Shown piece after piece: positions 33,445 through 42,068 of a DNA stretch of 64,000 bases. Source of the stretch: Bradyrhizobium sp. 1(2017) (lineage in GTDB: Bacteria > Pseudomonadota > Alphaproteobacteria > Rhizobiales > Xanthobacteraceae); contig NZ_CP050022.2 in assembly GCF_011602485.2 (NCBI RefSeq), positions 5,910,001 to 5,974,000 of the forward strand. Direction: 5' to 3'. The position numbers and the translations under genes were made by a program. Below the pieces are notes generated by a model. It made no database searches. It was not told where the DNA came from and saw nothing but the letters and a program-made list of their open reading frames with translations. How positions within the stretch are numbered: position 1 is the stretch's first letter; every line of letters begins with the position of its first letter.

Positions 33445-33957
33445 TTACGGAGAATGACCAACGACGCGCTCGCGCCGCAAAACCGGTGCTTCTTCGGCGA
33501 CTAGAGGCCGTGCAGGCACTCCTGCCACGATCGCGCCGGGCGGGACGTCCTTGGTCACCACAGCGCCGGCGCCGACGGACGCGCCGGCACCTATCGTCAC
33601 ACCGCACAGGACGGTTGCATTCGAGCCGATAGAAGCTCCTCTGCAAACACGGGTGCGCTGCAACGTCCAATCGGAGGCCCCTTGAGGCCGGCCATCCGCC
33701 GTGGTCGCCCGCGGGTGCTTGTCGTTCGTGAACATTACGCCATGGCCGACGAACACCTCGTCCTCGATCGTGACGCCTTCGCAGACGAAGCTATGGGAGG
33801 AAATCTTGCAGCGCGCGCCGATCGTGGCGCCCGCCTGGATTTCGACAAAAGTGCCGATTCTCGTTTCGTCGCCGACCGTGCAACCGTAAAGATTGACCAG
33901 TTCCGGATGAAAGATCCTGACATCGCGGCCGAGCTGCACATCACTTGTAATCGGCAT
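33445..33957 (-). CDS. Hexapeptide-repeat sugar N-acyltransferase (WbpD-like)
   Basis: A protein of about 170 residues made of left-handed beta-helix hexapeptide repeats (VGDETRIGTFVEIQAGATIG, split as VGDETRIG and FVEIQAGATIG; later VTIGAGASVGAGAVVTKDV). A loop FTNDKHPRATTADG contains the catalytic-type His of the WbpD/PglD/FdtC group. The ATG at 33957 has TTGGAGACG before it; a TTG four codons earlier is less likely. It lies 15 bases after the flippase stop and ends the wecG-to-here operon. Its likely reaction is acetylation of the 3-amino group made by a DegT enzyme. The family is firm. Confidence 0.88.
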   Translation of the reverse strand: MPITSDVQLGRDVRIFHPELVNLYGCTVGDETRIGTFVEIQAGATIGARCKISSHSFVCEGVTIEDEVFVGHGVMFTNDKHPRATTADGRPQGASDWTLQRTRVCRGASIGSNATVLCGVTIGAGASVGAGAVVTKDVPPGAIVAGVPARPLVAEEAPVLRRERVVGHSP

Positions 33958-33984
33958 CTTCGTCTCCAAAAGAATTGCAGGGCC

Positions 33985-35460
33985 TCATAGGGCCGAACGT
34001 GACAGTCGCAGCCTTGGCGCAATACGGGCAAGATCCGCCACCACCTGGTGAAGCTGATGCAGCAAGGGATGGCCGGTCAGTAGCAGCCCCAGCCACCAGC
34101 ACAACGCCCCGGCACAGGTTGCCAGAACGAGCCCGGCCAGGGGGTTCAGCACTCCAGCTTCCATCAACGTCGCACAGCCGGCAACGCCGAATGCAGTTGC
34201 CGCAGTGACGATTACGCTCCTCTTCAGCGCCCGCATGAGATCCTTTAGCCCAAAGCGCAGGTGCCGTCCGATGAAGTAAATCGCGACTGCGGCCTGAAAT
34301 GGCAAAGTCAAAAGTGCCGCTCCCGCGACCGCCTGCACACCGAAGAAGGATGCGCCCAGAACAACGAGAAGCGACGGCGGTAGCGAGATGCAAGAGGAGA
34401 TCAAGGCGTCCCGGACGCTTCCAACGGCGACGAGTACCGGATAACTCAAGCACGCTGCAAAAAGCGCCATGTTCGCGATGCACAGCAAGCGCACGAGCGG
34501 CACGATCTCCAGCCAGGTCGGACCGAGCCAGATCGCAATGATCGGCCGAGCCATAAAGGCCACAAATATCAGGAAAGGCCATTGGGCGACCGAAAGCAGT
34601 TCGATCGCCTCGAGGTAAACGGCCTTCAAATCCTCCTTGGCTTGGCGCTTTGCGACAATGGCCGGCATGATGACGGGGTTCAGGACCTGCGTGACGAGCC
34701 TGTCAAAAACCTGCGTCAAATTGGTCGCGCGGCTGTACAAACCGACGGACGCAAAGTCGAGGATTCTGGCCAAGAATAGCTGGGGTGCCAGATTGTAGAA
34801 GATATTGATGACGCTGACGCCACTCGAATACAGGCCAAAGCTGACGATGTCGCGGTAGGCGAGAAGCGAAGGACGCAGCGCGCCAGGATCCCGATAGCCT
34901 ACCATTAGCGCCAGAGTCAGGGCCACGTTTCCAGCCAGACCACCCCAGACCGGAGCCATATAGCTCAATCCTGCTACCGCAAGTCCAATCGAGACCAGCG
35001 CGACCACCAGGCCAGACACAAAGTTGCATATGGCCAGCGTTCCGAACTTCATGTCCCTTCGCAGCAAGGCAGAATACGTTCCGGAGATCGGCAGTAGCAG
35101 GAAATTCAGAGCCGAGACCTCGATGGCTTCCTTGAGGCTATCCTGCGCGAACAACAGCGACAGCCTGTCAGCGAAGACGAACAAAAGAACGGAAACTGCG
35201 CCCGAAATGATGAACGTGATGGTGAAGGCCGAGCGGACATCTTCGGCCGACAAGTCACGCTTCTGAATCAGATAACTTCCGCCTCCGAACTCCTGGAACG
35301 AAGCCGCAATGACCAATGCGATGGCGTTGACGACCGCATAGACTCCGAATTCCGCCGGCGACAATAAGCGAGAAAGGACTGCGGTAGCCGTGAAGAACAG
35401 GACAAGATTACCATAGCGGTCGGCCGCAGAAAGCAGGATGGAACGCTGGACCGAATTCAT
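33985..35460 (-). CDS. wzx: Wzx-type polysaccharide flippase
   Basis: A 491-residue integral membrane protein of the MOP flippase superfamily (PST/Wzx branch). About twelve hydrophobic spans are seen, starting LFFTATAVLSRLLSPAEFGVYAV, with characteristic LLSPAEFG after the first span and repeated AIVLVIAASF- and LLLVALVSIGL-like helices. It should flip the undecaprenyl-linked repeat unit across the inner membrane. It is the only flippase in the window and lies between the oxidoreductase and acyltransferase genes in one operon. It matches the presence of Wzy-like and Wzc-like proteins. The exact oligosaccharide substrate is unknown. Confidence 0.92.
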   Translation of the reverse strand: MNSVQRSILLSAADRYGNLVLFFTATAVLSRLLSPAEFGVYAVVNAIALVIAASFQEFGGGSYLIQKRDLSAEDVRSAFTITFIISGAVSVLLFVFADRLSLLFAQDSLKEAIEVSALNFLLLPISGTYSALLRRDMKFGTLAICNFVSGLVVALVSIGLAVAGLSYMAPVWGGLAGNVALTLALMVGYRDPGALRPSLLAYRDIVSFGLYSSGVSVINIFYNLAPQLFLARILDFASVGLYSRATNLTQVFDRLVTQVLNPVIMPAIVAKRQAKEDLKAVYLEAIELLSVAQWPFLIFVAFMARPIIAIWLGPTWLEIVPLVRLLCIANMALFAACLSYPVLVAVGSVRDALISSCISLPPSLLVVLGASFFGVQAVAGAALLTLPFQAAVAIYFIGRHLRFGLKDLMRALKRSVIVTAATAFGVAGCATLMEAGVLNPLAGLVLATCAGALCWWLGLLLTGHPLLHQLHQVVADLARIAPRLRLSRSAL

Positions 35461-35510
35461 CGCGAAACCGTCGCTTCTCGGCTATTGGCAATGCTCGCCG
35501 GCATCAGGAT

Positions 35511-36572
35511 CTAGGCCGTCGCGCGGACGCGCTCCCGAATCAGCTGCGGCTGCTTGAGGACGACTGGCTTGCCGTGCTCCGATATCGAGCGCGACGCCGC
35601 CTCCAGCACCTCAATTACCCGCAATGCGGATGTCCCGTCGGAAATTGGTCGGCTACCGGTGCGCACGCAGTCCAAGAAGTGCCCGACTTCCGTCTGCAGC
35701 GCCTCCTGAGGCGAGATGTGCGGAGCCCACATATCGCCGGCACGATATCCAATTCGAAACTGGTGTGCGTCCTCGATGCTCGCATCGAGCGTAATTCCCT
35801 TGTCGTAGACCTTGATCTTTTCGGTCGGCTCGAGGTCGTCGTAGACGATCATCTTCTTGCTGCCACCGATGAAGGTCTGGCGCACCTTGACGGGCGAGAG
35901 CCAGTTGACGCTGACGTGTGCCACACATGCGTTGGCAAAGAACAACGTGATATGCGCCATGTTCTCGGGCGAGCCCGCAACATGGCACGACCCCGTGGCC
36001 GAAACCGCCACCGGCTCCTCATCCAGGATATGGTGGATGATGGAGATGTCGTGCACCGCCAAATCCCAGATCACGTTTACGTCTTTCTGAAACAGACCCA
36101 AGCTAGAGCGCGTGCTGTCATAATAATAGATATCCCCGAGCTCTCTCTTCAGCAGCAGCTCGCGAATCTTCTGGACCGCTGGAGTGTAGAGAAAGGTGTG
36201 ATCGACCATCAGCGTCAATCCGCGCCGGTCGGCCTCGTCGATCAAATGCATGGCCTGCTCTGCGCTCGATGCGATGGGCTTCTCGACCAGCACGTGCTTG
36301 CCGGCCCTCAAAGCCGCCATCGCCAGCTCGTAATGCGTACGCACCGGCGTCGCGATTGCGATTGCATCGATGGAGCTGTCCTTCAACAGATCGTCATAAC
36401 GTGTCGTCGTCTCTACCGCAGGGTAAAGCTGTCTAATCGCACCGAGCCTGCCTGGATCCAGGTCGCTTACGCCGACGACACGCGCGGCCGGATTGACCGA
36501 GAAATTACGGACGAGATTGGGGCCCCAATAGCCATATCCCACGACCCCGATTCCCAGCTGACTATCTCGCAT
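35511..36572 (-). CDS. Gfo/Idh/MocA-family oxidoreductase (WbpB-like)
   Basis: A 353-residue NAD-dependent oxidoreductase. The Rossmann start is GIGVVGYGYWGPNLVRNF and the family signature is HVLVEKPIASSAEQA (the EKP motif). Later residues such as VIWDLAVHDISIIH provide the catalytic His region. WbpB-type enzymes oxidise the 3-hydroxyl of UDP-GlcNAcA, giving the 3-keto sugar for a WbpE aminotransferase. It sits between the wecC-like dehydrogenase and the flippase, which supports that role. The plus-strand frame 35574-36704 is its shadow. The family is certain; WbpB specificity comes from the context. Confidence 0.9.
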   Translation of the reverse strand: MRDSQLGIGVVGYGYWGPNLVRNFSVNPAARVVGVSDLDPGRLGAIRQLYPAVETTTRYDDLLKDSSIDAIAIATPVRTHYELAMAALRAGKHVLVEKPIASSAEQAMHLIDEADRRGLTLMVDHTFLYTPAVQKIRELLLKRELGDIYYYDSTRSSLGLFQKDVNVIWDLAVHDISIIHHILDEEPVAVSATGSCHVAGSPENMAHITLFFANACVAHVSVNWLSPVKVRQTFIGGSKKMIVYDDLEPTEKIKVYDKGITLDASIEDAHQFRIGYRAGDMWAPHISPQEALQTEVGHFLDCVRTGSRPISDGTSALRVIEVLEAASRSISEHGKPVVLKQPQLIRERVRATA

Positions 36573-36607
36573 GCTAACCTCGAACCATTTGGGAGTTACT
36601 GTGTGCC

Positions 36608-37870
36608 TTACGTCCGCGCCGGCATATCCTGCCAGATGCCTCGCGTATCGATGACGTCCAGATGCCGGCGCTCTGACAGCGGCACCATTCTGAATTCATC
36701 ATGATCGACAAGGAGAACCGCAATCTCGCAACTGCGCAGGGCTTCCTCGATGTTCATGAACGCGACGCGATAGTCGGCCAATTGAGGCGGCAGGCGACGC
36801 AAGTTCGGCTCGACGACCTTGATCCGCTCGCCGTACTTCGCCGCGAGATGCGTTGCGATCTCCATCGCCGGGCTTTCACGCAAGTCGTCGACATTGGCCT
36901 TGAACGTCAGTCCGCAGCAGGCGACGTTGGCATAGGGATGATCGTCGATCAGTGCCTCTGCGCGCTCGATGATCTTGTGCGTCTTGGCGTTGTTCACTTC
37001 CCGACTTGTTCGCATCACACGCGCAAGGTCCGGGGCAGAGTCGATGATGAACCAGGGGTCGACCGCGATGCAGTGCCCGCCCACTCCCGGTCCGGGGCGC
37101 AGTACATTTACGCGCGGGTGTCGGTTGGCGATATCGATCACCTCCCAGACGTTGATGTCGAACCTGTCGCAGATCAACGAGAGTTCGTTCGCAAATGCGA
37201 TGTTGGTATCGCGATAGGCGTTTTCCGTTAGCTTGACCAGCTCCGCCGCGCGCGCCGTAGTGCCGACGCAAGCGCCGCGAACGAACATCTTGTAGAATCG
37301 CTGAGCGAGTCGGGTGCAGGTCGGCGTGATACCACCGATGCACCTGTCATTGTTGATGAGTTCGGTCAATATCCGTCCCGGCAACACGCGCTCGGGACAG
37401 TAGGCGACGTAAATCGCTCCGGCTTCCTTGCCGTTCCCACCGATGTGCAGATCCGGCCTGCGTTCGACGATCCGCTTTGCGATCGCTTCCGTCGTTCCAA
37501 TCGGCGATGTCGATTCGAGAATGACGAGATTGCCAGGCGCGATGAGATCGACGATGCTGTCGACTGCGGCGTTCACACTCGACAGGTCGGGACGGCTCTC
37601 GCGATCGATCGGCGTCGGTACTGCGATGATGAAAACGTCGGCCGGCTGCGCCGTCTTGGATGTGGTCAACGCACCGCTCGACACCACCTTGGAGACGAGA
37701 CCGTCGAGATCGGGCTCCGCGATGTGGATCTTGCCGGATGCAACCGTCTCGACGATCCGCTCATTGGTGTCGATGCCGACTACCTGCAACCCCCGGCTCG
37801 CAATCAGAGCGGCGGTCGGCAGTCCAATATAGCCGAGCCCAACGACATTGATCTTTTTGAATTCATGCAT
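36608..37870 (-). CDS. wecC: UDP-N-acetyl-mannosamine/glucosamine 6-dehydrogenase
   Basis: A 420-residue nucleotide-sugar dehydrogenase. The NAD loop is VVGLGYIGLPTA, AVPTPID follows, and the catalytic cysteine is in GPGVGGHCIAVDPWF, a form typical of WecC/WbpA-type enzymes. Two successive oxidations convert the C6 alcohol of a UDP-N-acetylhexosamine into a carboxylate. Its start overlaps the stop of the wecB gene by eight bases. Together the pair gives UDP-ManNAcA. With the WbpB-, WbpE- and WbpD-like genes nearby, a 2,3-diacetamido uronic acid is also possible. Choosing between WecC and WbpA needs specificity data. Confidence 0.92.
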   Translation of the reverse strand: MHEFKKINVVGLGYIGLPTAALIASRGLQVVGIDTNERIVETVASGKIHIAEPDLDGLVSKVVSSGALTTSKTAQPADVFIIAVPTPIDRESRPDLSSVNAAVDSIVDLIAPGNLVILESTSPIGTTEAIAKRIVERRPDLHIGGNGKEAGAIYVAYCPERVLPGRILTELINNDRCIGGITPTCTRLAQRFYKMFVRGACVGTTARAAELVKLTENAYRDTNIAFANELSLICDRFDINVWEVIDIANRHPRVNVLRPGPGVGGHCIAVDPWFIIDSAPDLARVMRTSREVNNAKTHKIIERAEALIDDHPYANVACCGLTFKANVDDLRESPAMEIATHLAAKYGERIKVVEPNLRRLPPQLADYRVAFMNIEEALRSCEIAVLLVDHDEFRMVPLSERRHLDVIDTRGIWQDMPART

Positions 37871-38987
37871 CGAGGAGAACCTTCACGATCCGCTCGCTCG
37901 CGTGACCATCACCGAAGGGATTGTGCGAACGCGCCATGGCGGCATAAGTCTCGTCATCGTCGAGCAGGCGAAACGTTTCCCCAACGATCCTGTCGTAGTT
38001 CGCACCGACCAGCCGTGCCGTTCCCGCTTCCACCCCTTCGGGGCGCTCGGTGGTATCGCGCATCACCAGGACCGGTTTACCGAAGGTCGGCGCCTCCTCC
38101 TGGACGCCGCCTGAGTCCGTCAGGACCAAATGCGAGAGCGACAGCAGGCTCACGAAATCGGTGTACTCCTGAGGAGAAATAAGAACGACCCGCGGGTGAT
38201 CCGACAGCCGGGCCGCAAACAGGTCGCGGACGTTCGGATTCGGATGCACGGGAAGCACCACTGCGACGTCCTCCCTGCGCAGGATCGTCTCCAATGCGTT
38301 CACGATGTTGACGACGCCGCCCCCGAAGTTCTCCCGCCGGTGGCAGGTCACCAGGATGATGCGTCGATTACCGTGGCGCTGCTTGATGCCGTCCCAACGA
38401 CTCGACAGACCGGGATCGGATTCGACCATGGCTTTCGCGAGAATGAGAGCATCGACCACCGTGTTGCCGGTGACGTGTATGCGGTCAGTCGAGATATTTT
38501 CAGTGCGCAGTGCGCGTGCAGCGCGCTCGGTCGGAGCAAAATGTTGATCTGCGATCGAGCCGACGATCTTGCGGTTCACCTCTTCGGGCCAGGGCGCGAA
38601 GATGTCGCCGCTGCGAAGTCCTGCCTCGATGTGCGAAACCGGTATGCGATGATAATAGGACGCCAGTGCGCCCGCCATGGCGGTCGCCGTATCACCTTGG
38701 ACGATGACCCTGGTGGGCTTCACTTTCTCGAGCAGTTCGCCGATCTGTCCGAGCAGCCGAGCGGTCAGATTGTCCAGCGTCTGATTGGCTGTCATGACAT
38801 TCAGATCGAAATCAGGGACGACTTTGGCCAGCTTCAGGACCTGGTCGAGCAGCTGTCGATGCTGCGCCGTCGCACAGATCGTCAGGGAAATGTCCTTGCG
38901 ATTCTCGGCCTTGAGCCGGTTGATAACCGGAAAGAGCTTGATTGCCTCTGGCCGTGTCCCCAGAAGGATGAAAAAATGCTTGTGCAC
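37863..38987 (-). CDS. wecB: UDP-N-acetylglucosamine 2-epimerase (non-hydrolysing)
   Basis: A 374-residue GT-B-fold epimerase. It begins FFILLGTRPEAIKLFPVI and contains VQGDTATAMAGALA, HIEAGLRSGD, and HRRENFGG with LTDSGGVQEEAPTF near the UDP site. These are standard WecB/MnaA/WbpI motifs. It interconverts UDP-GlcNAc and UDP-ManNAc, or the diacetamido uronate forms in WbpI-type enzymes. The start is a GTG at 38987, only three bases after the upstream stop, so it is in an operon with the WecG-family gene and overlaps wecC. The reading frame 38130-39212 on + is a shadow. Confidence 0.93.
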   Translation of the reverse strand: MHKHFFILLGTRPEAIKLFPVINRLKAENRKDISLTICATAQHRQLLDQVLKLAKVVPDFDLNVMTANQTLDNLTARLLGQIGELLEKVKPTRVIVQGDTATAMAGALASYYHRIPVSHIEAGLRSGDIFAPWPEEVNRKIVGSIADQHFAPTERAARALRTENISTDRIHVTGNTVVDALILAKAMVESDPGLSSRWDGIKQRHGNRRIILVTCHRRENFGGGVVNIVNALETILRREDVAVVLPVHPNPNVRDLFAARLSDHPRVVLISPQEYTDFVSLLSLSHLVLTDSGGVQEEAPTFGKPVLVMRDTTERPEGVEAGTARLVGANYDRIVGETFRLLDDDETYAAMARSHNPFGDGHASERIVKVLLDA

Positions 38988-38990
38988 GCC

Positions 38991-39785
38991 TTACCCTCCG
39001 ATCCGGCTCGGCCCCGGCGGCACCGCGCCCGGCGCGTCAAGCACATGCTGAAACAGCTGCCTGATGAGCGCTTGTACCAGGACGCCCGCAAACAGCGTGT
39101 TGGTCCTCGCATATCGCCACCACATCCGTCCTGGCTCCTGATAAATGCGGTACAACCATTCGAGGCCGAGCTTCTGAATCCGTGCCGGCGCGCGCTGAAC
39201 GGTGCCTGCTAGAACGTCGAACGCTCCACCCACCCCCATGATGAAGGGCACGCCGAGATCGTCGCGGTGGGCGGCGAGAAAGCGCTCCTTCCGAGGCGTC
39301 GGCATGCCGATGAAAAGGCAGTCGGCCCCGCTGGATTGGATATCGCGGACGACGTCGCCCTCCTCCTCCCGCTTGAAGTAGCCGTCGTGCCAGCCGGCGA
39401 AGGAGAGTGAAGGATGCCTCTCGCATGCCGCCTGCAGGGCCTGGTGCAAAACGGCGGGGGTGGCGCCCAAAAAATATGGCTTGAAGCCTTCCTGCGCACA
39501 TATCGCGAGCAACTCGGCGAGAAGATCGACGCCAGCGACCCGCGATGCCGCGGGAAGTCCCAGCGCTCGAGCGCCCCAAAGAATCCCCATGCCGTCGATA
39601 CCGACGATATCGCTGTTGGCAACGTCGGTTGCGAGCACGGGGTCGGATCGCATGTTGACGAATTTTGCGACGTTGAGCGCGACGTGCTGCAGCCGCTCCC
39701 TGCTGCGCATCGCGCCCCGCGCCAGATCAACTGTCTCGGCCATCGTCAGCAGGTCAACGGGGCATCCCAGAAATGAGGCGCGCAT
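38991..39785 (-). CDS. WecG/TagA/CpsF-family glycosyltransferase
   Basis: A protein of about 264 residues from family GT26. It shows ADIVGIDGMG-type (here NSDIVGIDGMGILWGARALG), FKPYFLGATPAVL, AGWHDGYF and CLFIGMPTPRKERFL, the last being the family hallmark. WecG transfers ManNAcA and TagA transfers ManNAc to a lipid-linked GlcNAc, which fits the wecB-wecC genes following it. The start at 39785 has GGGAG upstream; the frame extends to 39866 through AT-rich non-coding DNA. It is the first gene of the minus-strand operon. The C-terminus is amphipathic and may attach to the membrane. ManNAc(A)-type donor use is likely. Confidence 0.9.
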   Translation of the reverse strand: MRASFLGCPVDLLTMAETVDLARGAMRSRERLQHVALNVAKFVNMRSDPVLATDVANSDIVGIDGMGILWGARALGLPAASRVAGVDLLAELLAICAQEGFKPYFLGATPAVLHQALQAACERHPSLSFAGWHDGYFKREEEGDVVRDIQSSGADCLFIGMPTPRKERFLAAHRDDLGVPFIMGVGGAFDVLAGTVQRAPARIQKLGLEWLYRIYQEPGRMWWRYARTNTLFAGVLVQALIRQLFQHVLDAPGAVPPGPSRIGG

Positions 39786-39967
39786 CGGAACCCAGCTCCC
39801 AGAAAAATTGATCAATTTAAAAAGTTGGCATTTAACATTATTATTGAGATAATACGCACCGGGCATTTAATTGCAAGGTTTAAATCGATCAAATGACATC
39901 GCGCACCGCAAAAAAGCGAGACCGGCGAAAGACGGCCGCAATTCGAATTAAATGAAGGGTTTAACCA
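39786..39967. promoter_or_regulatory. Divergent AT-rich promoter region
   Basis: Between the minus-strand wecG-family gene and the plus-strand GT2 gene. Runs such as TTGATCAATTTAAAAAG, TTTAACATTATTATTGAGATAAT and GGTTTAAATCG stand out. It probably holds both promoters. Confidence 0.55.
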
Positions 39968-40855
39968 ATGATCTCCGTCATTATCCCCCACCTCAACCAG
40001 CCTCACGCGCTTGAGGCCTGCCTGCGCAGCCTGGACACGCAGACCCTGGGGCGGGACGCGTTCGAGATCATCGTGGTGGACAACGGCTCGGCGACGCCCC
40101 CGGTGGACGTCGTAGCCGATCATCCTGGTGTACGACTGCAGTACGAACCGCGTTCGGGCCCTGGCCCGGCGCGAAATGCAGGCGTTGCTGCCGCCATGGG
40201 CGATATTCTCGCGTTCATCGACGCTGATTGTAGAGCTCATCCGGATTGGCTGAGCAGTGTGCTGAAATGGTTTTCCTTATCACCAGCTGGCACGGTTCTC
40301 GGGGGCGACGTCCGTATCTGGCGGCCGGAAAATGCGGAGCTCGACGCCATCGCCGCTTATGAGAGCGTCTTCGCTTATCGCTTCAAGCTCTATATCGAGC
40401 GGCATGGCTATTCCGGCACCGGCAACATGGCGGTGCTTCGGCGTGACTTCGATCGCGTCGGCCCTTTTGCAGGCATCAATGTCGCCGAAGATATGGAATG
40501 GGGGCAGCGTGCGCTCCGCGCGGGACTTCGATTTCGCTACATCCCTGAAATGATCGTCTTCCATCCGGCCCGGAGCTCGCTCCAAGAGCTTTACGCAAAA
40601 TGGGACCGGCATATCGCGCACTATCGAAACATGGCGGAAGGGAAGCCGATTTGGCAATTGCGCTGGATCATGCAAGCGTTGCTCGTCTTCGCATCCCTCG
40701 CGCCAAACGCCGTGACCGTACTCACCAGCGATCGCCTGCATGGTAGCAGCATCCGCCTGAAAGCCATCGCCGTACTGTGTGCGGTCCGAGCACATCGCGC
40801 CATGACGATGCTCTCGCACTTGCGAGGCCGGCGAGCGGTCGCCTGGAATCGCTAG
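39968..40855 (+). CDS. Family 2 glycosyltransferase
   Basis: A 295-residue GT2 enzyme starting ISVIIPHLNQPHALEACL, with IIVVDNGS as the nucleotide-binding loop and ILAFIDADCRAHPDWL as the DxD motif. GTGNMAVLRRDF and NVAEDMEWGQRALRAG give the acceptor-side ED motif. A C-terminal helix (WIMQALLVFASLAP) may associate with the membrane. It is transcribed alone on the + strand, divergent from the wecG operon and convergent with the gene at 40872, with a hairpin between the stops. It probably extends the lipid-linked repeat unit. The sugar is unknown. Confidence 0.9.
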   Translation: MISVIIPHLNQPHALEACLRSLDTQTLGRDAFEIIVVDNGSATPPVDVVADHPGVRLQYEPRSGPGPARNAGVAAAMGDILAFIDADCRAHPDWLSSVLKWFSLSPAGTVLGGDVRIWRPENAELDAIAAYESVFAYRFKLYIERHGYSGTGNMAVLRRDFDRVGPFAGINVAEDMEWGQRALRAGLRFRYIPEMIVFHPARSSLQELYAKWDRHIAHYRNMAEGKPIWQLRWIMQALLVFASLAPNAVTVLTSDRLHGSSIRLKAIAVLCAVRAHRAMTMLSHLRGRRAVAWNR

Positions 40856-40862
40856 CGAAGGA

Positions 40863-40882
40863 GCGACGCTGTCAGGCGTCGC
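40863..40882. terminator. Bidirectional hairpin between convergent genes
   Basis: GCGACGC and GCGTCGC pair around a six-base loop TGTCAG that contains the stop codon of the minus-strand gene. It likely ends transcription from both sides, though no strong T-run is seen. Confidence 0.5.
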
Positions 40883-42044
40883 CGAAGGCACAATTGTGCG
40901 TCAGCTCCGGCAAGTCAGTGCGTCGACCGAATGACCACAGGATCCAACCTAGCTCGTAGCTGCGGCACTCGAGCCTGACTTCAACGTCAGCACTGTCGAT
41001 CAGCCGTGCCTCGCTGCCGGTCCAGGCGTTCCTGACTGCGCGCAATATCCGGGGCGCCTTTGTCGTCAATTCACCCCGGCGAACCTGCGAGCGGATGGTC
41101 AAGCTCAGCTCAGGCACGAGCATGGTCCGGCCAAGCTGGTTATGGCCAAGTGCCCAGTTGAAGCCCTTGACCAGAGCCTCCCGCGCCCCGCGCTGCCCAA
41201 AACGCTCGGCCCATTCCAGCAATGCCGGGGCCATACCATACTGATGGACCGAATAGACTTCGTAGAAATCGAGGACGCGGCCGGTCTGCGCGTCGAAAAA
41301 CCAGGGCCATTCACCTTGCGGGCCTTGAAGCGCAATCAGATTGCGCACGCAGTTGTCGGCCATGACGAGCGCGGACGCATCGCCGGCGAATTCGCCATAC
41401 TGATAGCAGGCGATCGAGAGATATGTCTGCGTGGCAAAGGACGAGAAGCGCCGCCGAACGCCAAACGGCGCATCGAAGAACAATCCCGATTCGCTATGGA
41501 AGCGTTCCTTCAAGAAACGATAAAGCGGCCCGGCGTAGCACCACCATTCGTTCTCGCCGGCCCTTGCCTGGGCGACGACCCCCGTGAGCAACATGCCAAG
41601 ATCCTGGGCACGGAAGCTCTTCCACCGGGATTCATCGGCAAGAAGCGTTCTCAGCTCGCGTTTGACCGGGTCCGGTATCTCGAGGCCGAGCTGGGCACCG
41701 CTCCATAGCGCCATGCCGAACGCGTATTTGCGCACCGGAAGCTTTGTCAGTTGCAGAACGTTGCGATGGAATACTTCGGGCAAGTCAATGCCATCCGGCA
41801 CTTCGCAGATGCGCGACATCCCGAGCAGAACATTGAGGGTATAAAATACGTCGCTGTTTGGTACCGACTCGTTGGGCGAAGAACGTCCGTCGAGATGGTA
41901 AATATGCGACCATCGGCGGTGCTCAGGTAGCCAACAACGTTCAAGCCCGTTGAGCGCATAGTTCACCAGCGGTGAATTTTCCGACAGTTTACTCGCCGCC
42001 GTTGGCACCACCAGCTTTACCCCACAGTTCGGACTAATGATCAT
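40872..42044 (-). CDS. Unknown protein, probable alpha/alpha-barrel polysaccharide-related
   Basis: A protein of about 390 residues without a family I can name. It is rich in aromatic and helical segments with repeated patterns such as WSHIYHLDG, FGMALWSGAQLGLEIP, WPWFFDAQTGRVLDFYEVYSVHQYG and LGWILWSFGRRTD. That layout resembles the (alpha/alpha)6 toroids of polysaccharide lyases, epimerases and six-hairpin glycosidases, but no catalytic set is assignable. There is no signal peptide, so it is probably cytoplasmic. The start is the ATG at 42044; a TTG at 42050 with AGGATGGC upstream is also possible. It lies 25 bases downstream of type I secretion system B on the same strand and could be co-transcribed. 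Function open. Confidence 0.7.
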   Translation of the reverse strand: MIISPNCGVKLVVPTAASKLSENSPLVNYALNGLERCWLPEHRRWSHIYHLDGRSSPNESVPNSDVFYTLNVLLGMSRICEVPDGIDLPEVFHRNVLQLTKLPVRKYAFGMALWSGAQLGLEIPDPVKRELRTLLADESRWKSFRAQDLGMLLTGVVAQARAGENEWWCYAGPLYRFLKERFHSESGLFFDAPFGVRRRFSSFATQTYLSIACYQYGEFAGDASALVMADNCVRNLIALQGPQGEWPWFFDAQTGRVLDFYEVYSVHQYGMAPALLEWAERFGQRGAREALVKGFNWALGHNQLGRTMLVPELSLTIRSQVRRGELTTKAPRILRAVRNAWTGSEARLIDSADVEVRLECRSYELGWILWSFGRRTDLPELTHNCAFGDA

Positions 42045-42068
42045 GATCAATCGCCATCCTGAGCCAAG

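Noticed and set aside
35574..36704. Plus-strand open frame of 376 codons
   Set aside because: Antisense shadow of the Gfo/Idh/MocA oxidoreductase, with no recognisable fold.
38130..39212. Plus-strand open frame of 360 codons
   Set aside because: Antisense shadow of wecB and part of the WecG-family gene.
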